Shown piece by piece: positions 16,767-24,648 of a stretch of DNA of 42,216 nt; position 1 is the first letter of the stretch; the number at the start of each line of letters is the position of its first letter. A program made the position numbers and the translations under genes. This DNA is from Planctomycetota bacterium (GTDB taxonomy: Bacteria > Planctomycetota > Planctomycetia > Pirellulales > Pirellulaceae), in contig CAUJKE010000097.1 of assembly GCA_963205385.1 (NCBI GenBank), positions 1-42,216 on the forward strand, in the 5' to 3' direction. The notes under the pieces were generated by a model. It was not told the DNA's origin. It did not search any database and was given only the letters and a program-made list of their open reading frames with translations.

Positions 16767-17203
16767 TTCTGCTTGATACCGATCATCTCACCGTGTTTCG
16801 TTACCGAGAAAGCTCCCTCAATGCCAAACTTATGGCGCGAATTGCTGCGTCCAATGACGTAGATGTAAGGTCATGCGATGTCAGCCTGGAAGAACAGTTG
16901 CGCGGTTGGCTAGCCGAGATACGTCGGCGTTCCGGTAATGCTTTGCGCCAAGTGGAGGTTTACAAACAACTGACGGGATTAGTCGAGGACTACCAGGCGT
17001 GGAACATGCTTCATTTTGACGTCCAGGCCGCGAATGTCTTTAACGCACTTCGGGCGCAGCGCGTACGCATCGGCACACAGGATCTGAAGATCGCGGCTAT
17101 TGCCCTCGCCAACGACACGTTACTCCTATCCGCCAACTTGCGAGACTTCCAACAGGTTCCCGACTTGCGAGTTGAAGACTGGCTATATTCGGATCCTCGA
17201 TAG
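16763..17203 (+). CDS. PIN-domain ribonuclease toxin, VapC-like
   Basis: 146 residues, the usual size for VapC. The PIN acidic residues are in place: Asp5 in 'MILLDTDHLTVF', Glu43/Glu44 in 'SLEEQLRGW', Asp107 in 'GTQDLKIAAIALAN' and Asp128 in 'LLLSANLRDFQQVPDLRVED'. VapC toxins are Mg2+-dependent RNases that typically cleave tRNA or rRNA and are held in check by the cognate antitoxin. The gene is translationally coupled to the upstream antitoxin-like gene and is followed after 6 bp by a radical SAM gene, so all three may be on one mRNA. Base composition is slightly less GC-rich than the neighbours, consistent with an acquired module. Confidence 0.88.
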   Translation: MILLDTDHLTVFRYRESSLNAKLMARIAASNDVDVRSCDVSLEEQLRGWLAEIRRRSGNALRQVEVYKQLTGLVEDYQAWNMLHFDVQAANVFNALRAQRVRIGTQDLKIAAIALANDTLLLSANLRDFQQVPDLRVEDWLYSDPR

Positions 17204-17209
17204 GATTTC

Positions 17210-18076
17210 ATGACCACCCACCCCCTCCACACGCATCACGAACGGCAATTCGAAGCCAATCGCTTTGTCTATCCAGTGCTCAGCCGGCGGAGCAGGGGGA
17301 TTTCGCTGGGGGTGAATCTCAACCCGGACAAGATCTGCAACTTCGATTGCATCTATTGTCAGGTCGATCGCACGACCACGAGCGAGACGAAGTTTGTGTC
17401 GCTGGAGCCACTGTTGCGGGAACTCGCAGAGTTGCTGGCGCTGTCCGCGAGCGGCGAGATCTTTCAGACAACGAAGTTCGCCAACACGCCGCGCGCCTGG
17501 CAACGACTCAACGATATTGCTTTCAGCGGCGATGGCGAGCCGACGACCTATACCAACTTTGACGAGATCATCGCCCAGTGCGCCAATCTCAAACGAAAGC
17601 TCGGTCTCGACGACGTGAAAATGGTGCTGATCACCAACGCCAGCATGCTTCATCGGCCGCATGTGCAGCGCGGGCTGGAAATTCTCGACCAAAACCAGGG
17701 GCAAGTTTGGGCGAAGCTGGAGGCGGGAACGGAGCAGTACTTTCGCCTGATCGATCGGACAAAGATTCCTTTTCGCCAGATTTTGGACAACATTACCGCG
17801 GCCGCCCGGGTGCGCCCGCTGGTCATTCAATCGCTGTTCATGCGCGTCGCCGGCGAGCCTCCTCCCGAAGCGGAACTTGCGGCCTTTTGCGACCGGTTGA
17901 ATGAAATTACCTCCGCTGGCGGGCAGATTTCGCTCGTGCAGATCTATACCGTCGCCCGGCGCCCCGCGGAAAGCTACGTCACGCCGCTGGAGGACGCCGA
18001 AGTGGACGCCATTTGCAAGCTGGTCATCGCCCGCACCGGCCTGGCGGCCGAGAGCTTCTACGGCGCAACCAGTTGA
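17210..18076 (+). CDS. Radical SAM protein
   Basis: 288 residues. The [4Fe-4S] motif CxxxCxxC is at Cys43, Cys47, Cys50 ('[14 protein letters not shown]'). '[19 protein letters not shown]' is the GGE-type SAM-binding strand, and 'VLITNASML' and 'VWAKLEAGT' match the following barrel strands. This fits a family of small stand-alone radical SAM enzymes (annotated only as 'radical SAM protein', near wybutosine-type or GTP-cyclase-like members); the reaction is unknown. No auxiliary cluster or carrier domain is visible. It begins 6 bp after the PIN toxin, which is unusual and may reflect insertion of the toxin-antitoxin pair upstream of an older gene. Confidence 0.85.
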   Translation: MTTHPLHTHHERQFEANRFVYPVLSRRSRGISLGVNLNPDKICNFDCIYCQVDRTTTSETKFVSLEPLLRELAELLALSASGEIFQTTKFANTPRAWQRLNDIAFSGDGEPTTYTNFDEIIAQCANLKRKLGLDDVKMVLITNASMLHRPHVQRGLEILDQNQGQVWAKLEAGTEQYFRLIDRTKIPFRQILDNITAAARVRPLVIQSLFMRVAGEPPPEAELAAFCDRLNEITSAGGQISLVQIYTVARRPAESYVTPLEDAEVDAICKLVIARTGLAAESFYGATS

Positions 18077-18195
18077 TCCCCTCGCATTTTTGCTCGCGAA
18101 CGGACGCGATTGCCCATGTCCTCCAGCCCGAGTTTCTTCTCCCGCTTGCGTCGGCTATCATGGGAACGAAGATACACCTCCTCAAGGAATGTGGC

Positions 18196-19242
18196 ATGAA
18201 CTCGTTTTCGTTCGCGGCCTTGCTCGCACAGGCCCAGCGGCCCATTGGTCAACTCCCCCCACAACCACCTGCGGCCGACGGTTTCCCGTGGGGCATGGTG
18301 CTGTTTGGCGCCGCGGCGCTGGCCGTTATTCTGCTGATCATTCTGGGCATCGTGGTCTTGGCTTATGGCAAGATGTGGTTTCAGGCGTACATGTCTGGCG
18401 CGGATGTCAGCATTTTCTCGCTAATCGGTATGGGCTTTCGCCAGGTGCCGCCGCGCGTCATCGTGCAGGCGAAGATCATGGCCTATCAGGCGGGGCTCGA
18501 TATCAGCAAGCGGGGCATCACCACTACGCGGCTCGAAGCGCATTACCTCGCAGGCGGCAACGTGATGAACGTGATCCGCGCGCTGATCGCCTCGCAACGC
18601 GCCGGCATCGAGCTTGATTTCGATCAAGCGGCAGCCATCGACCTGGCCGGGCGCGACGTGCTGGAGGCCGTGAACACTAGCGTTAGCCCGCGCGTCATCG
18701 ATTGTCCCGATCCGCACCGCAGCGCGACCGGCTACCTCTCGGCCGTCGCCAAGAACGGCATCGAAATGCGCGTGAAAGCCCGCGTGACCGTGCGGACGAA
18801 CCTCACCCAACTCATCGGCGGGGCGACGGAGGAGACCGTCATCGCGCGCGTTGGCCAAGGCATCATCAGCGCCATCGGTTCCGCCAACTCGCATTTGGAA
18901 GTGCTGGAAAACCCCGATCGGATCAGCAAGGAAGTGCTCCACCGCGGCCTCGATTCGCACACGGCGTTCGCGATCGTCTCGATCGATATCGCGAACATCG
19001 AAGTTGGCGATAACATCGGCGCGCGATTGCAAGCCGATCAAGCGGAAGCGGACACCCGCGTCGCGCGGGCCGAAGCCGAACAGCGGCGGGCGGAAGCGGT
19101 CGCCTTCGAGCAGGAAATGAAAGCCAAAACGGCCGAGAACCGTGCGAAGCTCGTGCTCGCCGAAGCCGATGTTCCCAACGCCATGGCGGAAGCCTTTCGC
19201 AAGGGCCATCTCCAAGCGCGCACGCTCGTCGATGGCCGCTAA
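18196..19242 (+). CDS. floA: Flotillin-like protein FloA
   Basis: 348 residues from the ATG at 18196 (AAGGAATG lies just upstream; an open frame extending further upstream overlaps the radical SAM gene and is not used). One membrane helix at about residues 31-57 ('[20 protein letters not shown]'), followed by the UPF0365/FloA core: '[20 protein letters not shown]', '[20 protein letters not shown]', '[20 protein letters not shown]', '[13 protein letters not shown]', '[20 protein letters not shown]' and a C-terminal Ala/Glu-rich coiled coil. FloA organises membrane microdomains (lipid-raft-like) in Bacillus. It is a recurrent planctomycete gene. It has its own 119-bp upstream region. Confidence 0.93.
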   Translation: MNSFSFAALLAQAQRPIGQLPPQPPAADGFPWGMVLFGAAALAVILLIILGIVVLAYGKMWFQAYMSGADVSIFSLIGMGFRQVPPRVIVQAKIMAYQAGLDISKRGITTTRLEAHYLAGGNVMNVIRALIASQRAGIELDFDQAAAIDLAGRDVLEAVNTSVSPRVIDCPDPHRSATGYLSAVAKNGIEMRVKARVTVRTNLTQLIGGATEETVIARVGQGIISAIGSANSHLEVLENPDRISKEVLHRGLDSHTAFAIVSIDIANIEVGDNIGARLQADQAEADTRVARAEAEQRRAEAVAFEQEMKAKTAENRAKLVLAEADVPNAMAEAFRKGHLQARTLVDGR

Positions 19243-19334
19243 ACAGGAGCGATCCGGTTTGCACGCCCGTGAGGTTTGGCTTACCGTGGTAGAGTTGTTG
19301 TCGACATTTTCCAGTTTTCTCAGGATGCACCCCC

Positions 19335-20552
19335 ATGAAGTCACGTCTCGCATTGCTTTTGACCCTGCTTGGAACCGTCTTATTCGGTTGCGCGCTTAAC
19401 GCCCAAGAGAAGAAACAGCCCCAACCGGATACGCCGTCGGAGATCACCGTCGTGCGGGCGTTTCCTCACCTGCGGATTCGTCGCCCGGTCGTCTTCACCA
19501 ACGCCGGCGATGGGAGCAATCGAATGTTCGTGTGCGAACAGCAAGGGGTGATTCGCGTTCTGCCTAACGATGAACAGGTGAAAGAGGCGGCGGTGTTTCT
19601 CGATATCGAGGACCAGGTCGTTTACAAGGATAAGGAAAACGAAGAAGGATTGCTGGGGCTCGCGTTTCATCCCAAGTTCAAGGAAAACGGCCAGTTCTAT
19701 TTGTATTACAACACAACCGAGAAGCCGCATACGTGCGTCTTGTCGCGGTTCACGGTGTCCAAGGACGATCCCAACAAAGCCGATCCCAACAGCGAACAAG
19801 AACTGCTCCGCATCGATCAGCCGTACTGGAATCATAACGGCGGCACGCTTTGTTTTGGTCCCGATGGGATGCTCTATATCGGCCTCGGCGATGGCGGCTT
19901 GGCCAGAGACCCGCACGGGAATGGTCAAAACCTCAAGACGTGGCTCGGCTCGCTGTTGCGGATCGACGTCGATCATCAGGACGCCGGCAAACCATACGCC
20001 GTGCCCAAGGATAATCCGTTCGTGAATCAACCCGGCGCCCAGCCGGAAATCTTCGCCTATGGCTTCCGCAACATCTGGCGAATGACGTTCGACCGCGCGA
20101 CCGGCGACTTGTGGGCGGCCGATGTCGGCCAGGATCTGTGGGAAGAGATCGATATCGTCGTCAAAGGGGGCAACTACGGTTGGAACTTGCGCGAAGGCGC
20201 CCACAAGTTCGGCGAGAACGGCTCCGGCCCCCGCTCGGACTTGATCGAACCGATCTGGGAATATCATCACGACATCGGCAAGTCGATCACCGGCGGCTAC
20301 GTCTATCGCGGCAAAAAGATTCCCGCGCTGCAAGGCTGCTACCTCTATGGCGATTACGTCTCCGGCAAGCTCTGGGCACTGAAGTACGATCAGAAGGCCC
20401 GTAAGGTCATCGCCAATTACGCCATTGTGCTCGACCATAAGAAGTTGCCGGCGGACAACATCACCGTCATCACCTTCGGTGAGGACGAGCAAGGCGAAGT
20501 GTACTTCACCGACTCGTTCGGCTTCATCTACAAATATCAGCCCCTGAAGTAA
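19335..20552 (+). CDS. Exported PQQ-type sugar dehydrogenase (glucose/sorbosone dehydrogenase family)
   Basis: 405 residues. The N-terminus (MKSRLALLLTLLGTVLFGC) is a signal that could end in a lipobox ('LFGC', Cys19). The soluble-GDH beta-propeller is recognisable: 'GSNRMFVCEQQGVIRVL', 'EEGLLGLAFHPKFKENGQFY', 'WNHNGGTLCFGPDGMLYIGL' with the catalytic His in HNGG, 'GDGGLARDPHGNGQNLKTWL', 'YGFRNIWRMTFD' with the PQQ-contacting Arg, 'ADVGQDLWEEIDIV' and 'GGNYGWNLREG'. Such enzymes oxidise sugars in the periplasm. Some family members lack activity, so the substrate is open. It is the last gene before a repeat-rich intergenic region. Confidence 0.92.
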   Translation: MKSRLALLLTLLGTVLFGCALNAQEKKQPQPDTPSEITVVRAFPHLRIRRPVVFTNAGDGSNRMFVCEQQGVIRVLPNDEQVKEAAVFLDIEDQVVYKDKENEEGLLGLAFHPKFKENGQFYLYYNTTEKPHTCVLSRFTVSKDDPNKADPNSEQELLRIDQPYWNHNGGTLCFGPDGMLYIGLGDGGLARDPHGNGQNLKTWLGSLLRIDVDHQDAGKPYAVPKDNPFVNQPGAQPEIFAYGFRNIWRMTFDRATGDLWAADVGQDLWEEIDIVVKGGNYGWNLREGAHKFGENGSGPRSDLIEPIWEYHHDIGKSITGGYVYRGKKIPALQGCYLYGDYVSGKLWALKYDQKARKVIANYAIVLDHKKLPADNITVITFGEDEQGEVYFTDSFGFIYKYQPLK

Positions 20553-20565
20553 GCGCTTGCCGCTG

Positions 20566-20579
20566 AGTGGCCGGCCACT
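20566..20579. repeat. 14-bp perfect palindrome
   Basis: AGTGGCCGGCCACT lies 14 bp after the stop of the sugar dehydrogenase gene and directly precedes the REP-like unit. It could be the stem of a terminator (no T-run follows) or part of the repeat. Confidence 0.6.
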
Positions 20580-20580
20580 T

Positions 20581-20766
20581 AGCTCACCAACTTGCTTACC
20601 ATCCGCATAAGGAGGCTGTTGAAAAAGTCGTTTAACGGCTAGCCGAAGGCGACTGCGGGCGACCGATGCGAAAACGACTCACGCCGACGCCTTCGGCTAG
20701 CCGTTAAACGATCGAGACCTACACTTTCAACAGCTTCCAACGCGGATGGGGTCGTGGTCTTGTGAC
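20581..20766. repeat. REP-like hairpin unit, copy A (interrupted)
   Basis: Same family as copies B and C at 22463-22577. The left half (CTCACC...ACCATCCGC, 20583-20606) and right half (GCGGATGGGGTCGTGGTCT, from 20742) would form one hairpin ATCCGC/GCGGAT if joined; the 128-bp element at 20611-20738 separates them, inserted within the loop. Confidence 0.7.
20611..20738. mobile_element. 128-bp MITE-like element (no coding capacity)
   Basis: The outer ends are 14-bp inverted repeats with one mismatch: GGAGGCTGTTGAAA at the left and the complement of GGAAGCTGTTGAAA at the right (20725-20738). Inside lies a perfect 24-bp inverted repeat (20628-20651 / 20688-20711). 'GGCTGTTGAAAAA' resembles terminal repeats of several bacterial insertion sequences. 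The bases AA flank both sides (20609-20610 and 20739-20740), a possible 2-bp target duplication. The element sits in the loop of a REP-like hairpin whose uninterrupted relative is at 22513-22575. It is non-autonomous; no transposase gene is nearby. Confidence 0.75.
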
Positions 20767-20928
20767 CGACGTGATGATCGGAAACGGATTGATCGGTGGT
20801 CGCTCCGCGGTCAACCGGCGGAAGATCCTGGTGAGAGTCTATCGCTGCCGTTGCAGTAGTCATCGCAGTAGCCGCGAAAACTCTGGAGATGGAACGGCAA
20901 ACGCCTTTGCTTGCTCTGCTCCGCTGGT

Positions 20929-22143
20929 TCACGGCGCGAACTGCCTGGCGACTTGAGCGGGGTCCAACGATTGCCAGGCGGGGTTGTCTTTTAGCTGCGG
21001 TAGCTCAGTGGGTTTGAAAGCTGCTGGCCGCCATGTTTTGGCGAACGCTGGCGAGCCGTCCACGCCGCCACTGCCTTGATTATCCGCCGCTTTCAGAAGC
21101 ACGCCGTTATCGGCCCGCAGCGCGAGCTGGCCGCCGGTTGCGAACAGGCGGTTGCCGGTTAGTTCGATCGTCGCGACGGCGCTGGCCGGCGTGCTGCCGA
21201 TGATCCGGATGGCAGGCTCGTGGCGTGCGAAGATGTGGTTGTTTTCGATCGTCAAGTTGCCAGGCGTGGCGCCTTGGTGTTCGCGCGAGTAGATCCCGCA
21301 ACCGCCGGCATCTGCGATCCAGTTGTCGCGAATGATGGCGTCCGCAGCGGCTTGAATGCCATGGTCGCCGGTCTTCCAAATCAAGTTGCCGACGATCACG
21401 TTGCGATCCCCTTTCCGTGTGCCATACACGGTGATGCCGGGATACTTGGTGTCGTGAATGATGTTGCCGACAATGCGATTGTTGAAACTACCGAGTTTGA
21501 TCTCGATGCCGTCGCCTTGGCTCACCTCGGGGCCGTTCAGATGGTGAATGTAATTGTTCTCGATCACCGAATCGGCAAACGTCGCCTTGGCGTCATTCGC
21601 CCCGAGATAAAATGCTTCACCGTGGTCCGCCGTGTGGTGAATGTGGTTGCGACGAAACGTCATCCGACGATATTCACTCCCAGGGTTATTGCAGGTGATC
21701 GCCACGCCGCCGATGTGGTGAATATGCAGCTCTTCCAGCACGACGTCGCTGGACGTCTGGCCGCTGCCATCGTTGCCGATCCGAATCGCGGTGGAACCGC
21801 CGGTGATTTCAAGGCCGCGAAGCGTCAGGTATTGGCAGCCTTCCAGGTTCAGCGTGTTTTGCTCGGCATCGGGCCGTTTGAAGACCACGCGCTGGTTGTC
21901 CGCGGCGCGAATGATGATCGGCTTGTCCGCCGTGCCGCGATGCCCCAGCACCAACCGCCGCGCGTGCGCGTAAGTGCCTTCCGTCAAAACAACTTCGTCG
22001 CCAGGCTGCAGCGAACTTCCGTCAAGGCGGGAAAACCAATCCCCTTGCGGAGACAGCGAAATCGTTTCCGCAACGCTCGTCGCGGCCAGCGCGAGCACCA
22101 GGGCCAGGCTCCCGACTCCGAGGGCAGAGAATTTTGCAAGCAT
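20929..22143 (-). CDS. Exported right-handed parallel beta-helix protein (polysaccharide-lyase-like)
   Basis: 404 residues from the ATG at 22143; upstream in-frame starts lengthen it without adding a sensible N-terminus. The signal peptide (MLAKFSALGVGSLALVLALA) ends near 'SVAET'. The mature part begins 'SLQPGDEVVLTEGTYA', a typical opening of chondroitinase B/PL6-like beta-helices, and continues with coil repeats: 'LTLRGLEITGGSTAIRIGND', 'VVLEELHIHHIGGVAITCNN', 'MTFRRNHIHHTADHGEAFYL', 'SVIENNYIHHLNGPEVSQGD', 'NRIVGNIIHDTKYPGITVYG', 'NLTIENNHIF'. Such proteins bind or cleave acidic polysaccharides, for example of algae; activity here is not proven. Both flanks carry copies of the REP-like hairpin in direct orientation. 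Confidence 0.85.
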   Translation of the reverse strand: MLAKFSALGVGSLALVLALAATSVAETISLSPQGDWFSRLDGSSLQPGDEVVLTEGTYAHARRLVLGHRGTADKPIIIRAADNQRVVFKRPDAEQNTLNLEGCQYLTLRGLEITGGSTAIRIGNDGSGQTSSDVVLEELHIHHIGGVAITCNNPGSEYRRMTFRRNHIHHTADHGEAFYLGANDAKATFADSVIENNYIHHLNGPEVSQGDGIEIKLGSFNNRIVGNIIHDTKYPGITVYGTRKGDRNVIVGNLIWKTGDHGIQAAADAIIRDNWIADAGGCGIYSREHQGATPGNLTIENNHIFARHEPAIRIIGSTPASAVATIELTGNRLFATGGQLALRADNGVLLKAADNQGSGGVDGSPAFAKTWRPAAFKPTELPQLKDNPAWQSLDPAQVARQFAP

Positions 22144-22462
22144 GAATGTGTCATCCGCGGATGGAAGCACTTTCGCCTCCGCCTGCGCATCGCCCCGCTT
22201 CAGGACAAGGCACACGCCAGCGCGCGGCGGAAGTTCGTGCAGTAGGTGGCGTCCGGTAAAAAACTTTCTGGTTTTGTGAACACTAGCGCCGCGACTTGCG
22301 TGACAAGGTTTCTGGACCCCATCCAGCTCGTCTGGATGGTGAACCAGATGGTGTGCTAACCGCATTGCCGCTGCGTTCTTCAAAGACCTTATCCGCGTTG
22401 TACGGATAGTGAATGAGATTCTAGGCTACCGGTCGGCGCGTGGCGCCGGTAGCCCACAGGAC

Positions 22463-22505
22463 TTCTTCACCATCGGGGCGAGCCCGATGGGGTCGTGGTG
22501 TTGGT
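22463..22505. repeat. REP-like hairpin unit, copy C
   Basis: CATCGGG (22471-22477), loop GCGAG, CCCGATG (22483-22489), followed by GGGTCGTGGTGTTGG. The stem differs from copies A and B by paired changes, while the flanking CACC and GGGTCGTGGT are conserved. Confidence 0.65.
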
Positions 22506-22512
22506 GCATCTT

Positions 22513-22575
22513 GCTTTAGCTCACCAGCTTGCTCACCATCCGCACAAGGCGGATTGGGTCGTGATCTTGTGGCTG
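22513..22575. repeat. REP-like hairpin unit, copy B (uninterrupted)
   Basis: ATCCGC (22538-22543), loop ACAAG, GCGGAT (22549-22554), preceded by TTTAGCTCACCAGCTTGC and followed by TGGGTCGTGATCTTGTG. It matches copy A on both sides of the 128-bp insertion and so shows the empty-site state. Confidence 0.7.
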
Positions 22576-22610
22576 ATGGGAAAAATCGGCAACTTATTGA
22601 TCACTTCCGA

Positions 22611-23078
22611 TTACGCGCTCAAGTCCCCAAGGCGGGAGCCGTGGCCGCGCTGGGCGATCAAGGCGGCAAGTTGTTCGGGGCTGACGATCCAACCGCGGCA
22701 ATGGGCGCTGCGGCAACCGCATTCAATCGCGGCCTCGGCCGACCAGGCGTAGTCGATTGTGAGTTCTTCCCCCGGTTGCAGCGTGCGCCGCGCGCGGACG
22801 ATCACTTCGTGTTCGTGCGGGTCCGCGTCGTCAGGTGTGTAGTTGATGAGCTCGCATGTCGGCTCGCAACTGTGATTCAAATAGCAGAACGGCTCGTCCG
22901 GTTCGAGCAGGCGGCCATCGCTGAGGTCGATGGAATACTCGGAAGCTTCGGAATCATCGAAGAGGACCGCGCCGCTCACCCGCCCCACCTGTTGACCACG
23001 GCGCAACCGACGGCGCGCGAAGACCCCTTGTCCGTATTTGGAAACACCAACGTAGACAGAGGGTTCAAGTTCGGACAT
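22611..23078 (-). CDS. SET-domain protein (putative protein lysine methyltransferase)
   Basis: 155 residues from the ATG at 23078 (MSELEPSVYVGVSKYGQG). SET signatures are in order: 'GQGVFARRRLRRGQQVGRV' (16-34), 'CYLNHSCEPTCEL' (65-77) with NHSC, 'GEELTIDYAW' (103-112) with the catalytic Tyr, and a post-SET-like Cys cluster (Cys120, Cys122, Cys127 in 'ECGCRSAHCRGW'). SET enzymes transfer a methyl group from SAM to protein lysine; bacterial members are widespread in planctomycetes and chlamydiae, but targets are rarely known. No signal peptide, so cytoplasmic. It is isolated between repeat-rich intergenic regions. Confidence 0.88.
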   Translation of the reverse strand: MSELEPSVYVGVSKYGQGVFARRRLRRGQQVGRVSGAVLFDDSEASEYSIDLSDGRLLEPDEPFCYLNHSCEPTCELINYTPDDADPHEHEVIVRARRTLQPGEELTIDYAWSAEAAIECGCRSAHCRGWIVSPEQLAALIAQRGHGSRLGDLSA

Positions 23079-23630
23079 CCCACACCTACGAATCTTCCCG
23101 CGAAGTTCATTATTGGCAGAATAGTCTACAATTTCCAGGCGGGGCGGATTTGAAAGGTTTTTACGCTGGTTTTTCGCCCATGAGGGGGCCAAATTTTGTT
23201 GCCAGCGGCCAGAGTTGATATTTCCGCAGCTCTTGCCCGCTTCTCGTCATCCACCGTCGTCAGGTCGCGCTCCCGCGGACTCCAGTTCTGTAAATCGCCC
23301 CTTCGGGTCCAGCCGTTCCCCCACTGGTATCTCCAGCCGCTCCGCCAGACCCAGAAACGTCTCCCACTCCTCCGCCGTCAGCTTCACCCGCGCCAGCGCC
23401 GTTCCTCCAATTCCTTAGCTCCGCCACCCAGCCTGCCCCAATTCCCAACTAATGCACAACATCCTCGCCATTTCTCCTATTGACGTTTCCCACGACACCC
23501 ACAACCTCAACAAGTGACCGTATGTACCCCGCGGGCACTCTTCGCAAGACTTCTCTGGCACATGACCGATCCATTTGATACAGTCCGCCCGCTTCTCAAT
23601 CCGTTTGCCGCGACGCATGAGGCATTCTCG
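23079..23630. other. Intergenic region 23079-23630 with decayed coding traces
   Basis: No intact gene recognised. The minus strand contains the short coding-like remnant at 23247-23414 (separate entry). The rest is simple, C-rich sequence without obvious hairpins. The last 100 bp should hold the promoter of the HEAT lipoprotein gene. Confidence 0.4.
23247..23414 (-). pseudogene. Short coding remnant of unknown origin
   Basis: Between an in-frame TAA (23415-23417) and the TGA at 23247-23249 the minus strand reads '...VKLTAEEWETFLGLAERL' then 'EIPVGERLDPKGRFTELES'. The composition is protein-like, not low complexity. It has no proper start (a GTG at the V is possible, giving 47 residues), and a neighbouring frame carries 'KELEERRWRG', so it looks like a frameshifted fragment of a lost gene rather than a functional small protein. 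Family not recognised. Confidence 0.35.
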
Positions 23631-24338
23631 ATGCTTACAGGCCGCCGTTTGTTGTTACTTGCCTGCTTGTTTTTCGCCACGCTGCTGACCGGCTGCGGCG
23701 AGCGACCGTTCATCAATTACGGGCTCGTCGATCCGTGGAGTCGCCGCGCTTGGAAGGAAGATGAACGTTTCGGACCGACATATTACACCAAGCGGGACGA
23801 GCTACGAGCGCTCCGCAAGACGGTCGGCCGCGCGGGATCGGCCGAGCAAGAACGCCTGGCGGTTGATTTGGCGGCGCGATTGAAAGCGGAAGAACACCCT
23901 GTGCTGCGGGGGGAGATCATTCGCACGCTCGCTAGCATTCCTTCCCCGATCGCCGCCGACGCACTCCGTCAGGCGACGGCCGATGCCGATCCCGACGTGC
24001 GCGTGATTGCCTGCGAAGCGTGGGGGCGACGTGGCGGGGAAGATGCGCGTCAAGCGCTCGCACAAGTTCTGGGAAGCGATACGGATGCCGATGTGCGGAT
24101 CGCCGCCACGCGCGAACTCGGACGTTTCAAGAATGATCCGCAAGCCATGCAAGCCCTAAAGTTAGCCTTGAATGAAAACGACCCCGCGATGCAGTTTCGC
24201 GCCGTCGAGTCGCTCAAGAACATGAGCGGCCGCGATTACGGCAGCGACCTGGTGGCCTGGAAGGAGTTTGTCGATGGCGGAAATCCGGAGGAGCCACAGG
24301 CGCCTTCCCTAGCCGAGCGGTACTTGCCTTGGTACTAA
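23631..24338 (+). CDS. HEAT-repeat lipoprotein
   Basis: 235 residues from the ATG at 23631. The signal peptide (MLTGRRLLLLACLFFATL) ends with lipobox 'LTGC', so the product is lipid-anchored. A short non-repeat part ('INYGLVDPWSRRAWKEDERF', 'GPTYYTKRDELRALR') is followed by HEAT-like repeats: 'EEHPVLRGEIIRTLASIPSP', 'DADPDVRVIACEAWGRRGGE', 'DTDADVRIAATRELGRFKND', 'NENDPAMQFRAVESLKNMSG'. HEAT solenoids bind partners; no enzyme motif. An in-frame start at 23514 would precede the signal and is not preferred. The partner is unknown. Confidence 0.82.
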   Translation: MLTGRRLLLLACLFFATLLTGCGERPFINYGLVDPWSRRAWKEDERFGPTYYTKRDELRALRKTVGRAGSAEQERLAVDLAARLKAEEHPVLRGEIIRTLASIPSPIAADALRQATADADPDVRVIACEAWGRRGGEDARQALAQVLGSDTDADVRIAATRELGRFKNDPQAMQALKLALNENDPAMQFRAVESLKNMSGRDYGSDLVAWKEFVDGGNPEEPQAPSLAERYLPWY

Positions 24339-24648
24339 TTACCTTAGCCGCCTGGTTGCTATTTTCGCCCTCGCTTGCGCGGTGCGCCTCCTTGCCTGAA
24401 CTCGCGAAACCAGAACAGTTTAAGCGTCTGCTAGCAGATTGTTGTGAATTAACCCGCAGGGCGGTGAACTCTGACCGCTCAGACGCCGATATGAACGCTA
24501 CCGCGCATTTCGACCGTGGATCGAACCAGATCGGTATAATGGTGCGCGCGGTTAAATTTTGTCTCATGGTTCGATTTCCACAGTCAGGCCCTCGCGCCAA
24601 ACAGGCTCGTTGCTCCTCTCGAGTATGATTTTGGCGGTAAGGATTACC
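24339..24648. promoter_or_regulatory. Intergenic region with palindrome and possible -10
   Basis: 310 bp upstream of the next exported protein. It holds a perfect 12-bp palindrome TCTGCTAGCAGA (24427-24438), a GCGGT/ACCGC repeat shortly after, and a TATAAT at 24535-24540 without a good -35. AAGGA at 24639-24643 is the ribosome binding site of the next gene. The palindrome could be an operator; no regulator gene is nearby. Confidence 0.4.

Larger units (their letters stand above)
22144..22610. other. Intergenic region 22144-22610 with hairpins
   Basis: Upstream of the beta-helix gene (its promoter should lie here on the minus strand) and downstream of the SET-domain gene. No gene is supported. 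It holds a perfect 9-bp inverted repeat (22424-22432 / 22446-22454), a small TATCCG/CGGATA repeat near 22389-22407, and REP-like copies C and B. Confidence 0.5.

Noticed and set aside
18013..18195. N-terminal extension of FloA overlapping the radical SAM gene
   Set aside because: FloA family proteins start just before the membrane helix; the extension is shadow sequence and a binding site exists before 18196.
20611..20738. Small structured RNA gene
   Set aside because: Terminal inverted repeats, position inside a repeat loop and a possible 2-bp duplication fit a MITE better; no promoter seen.
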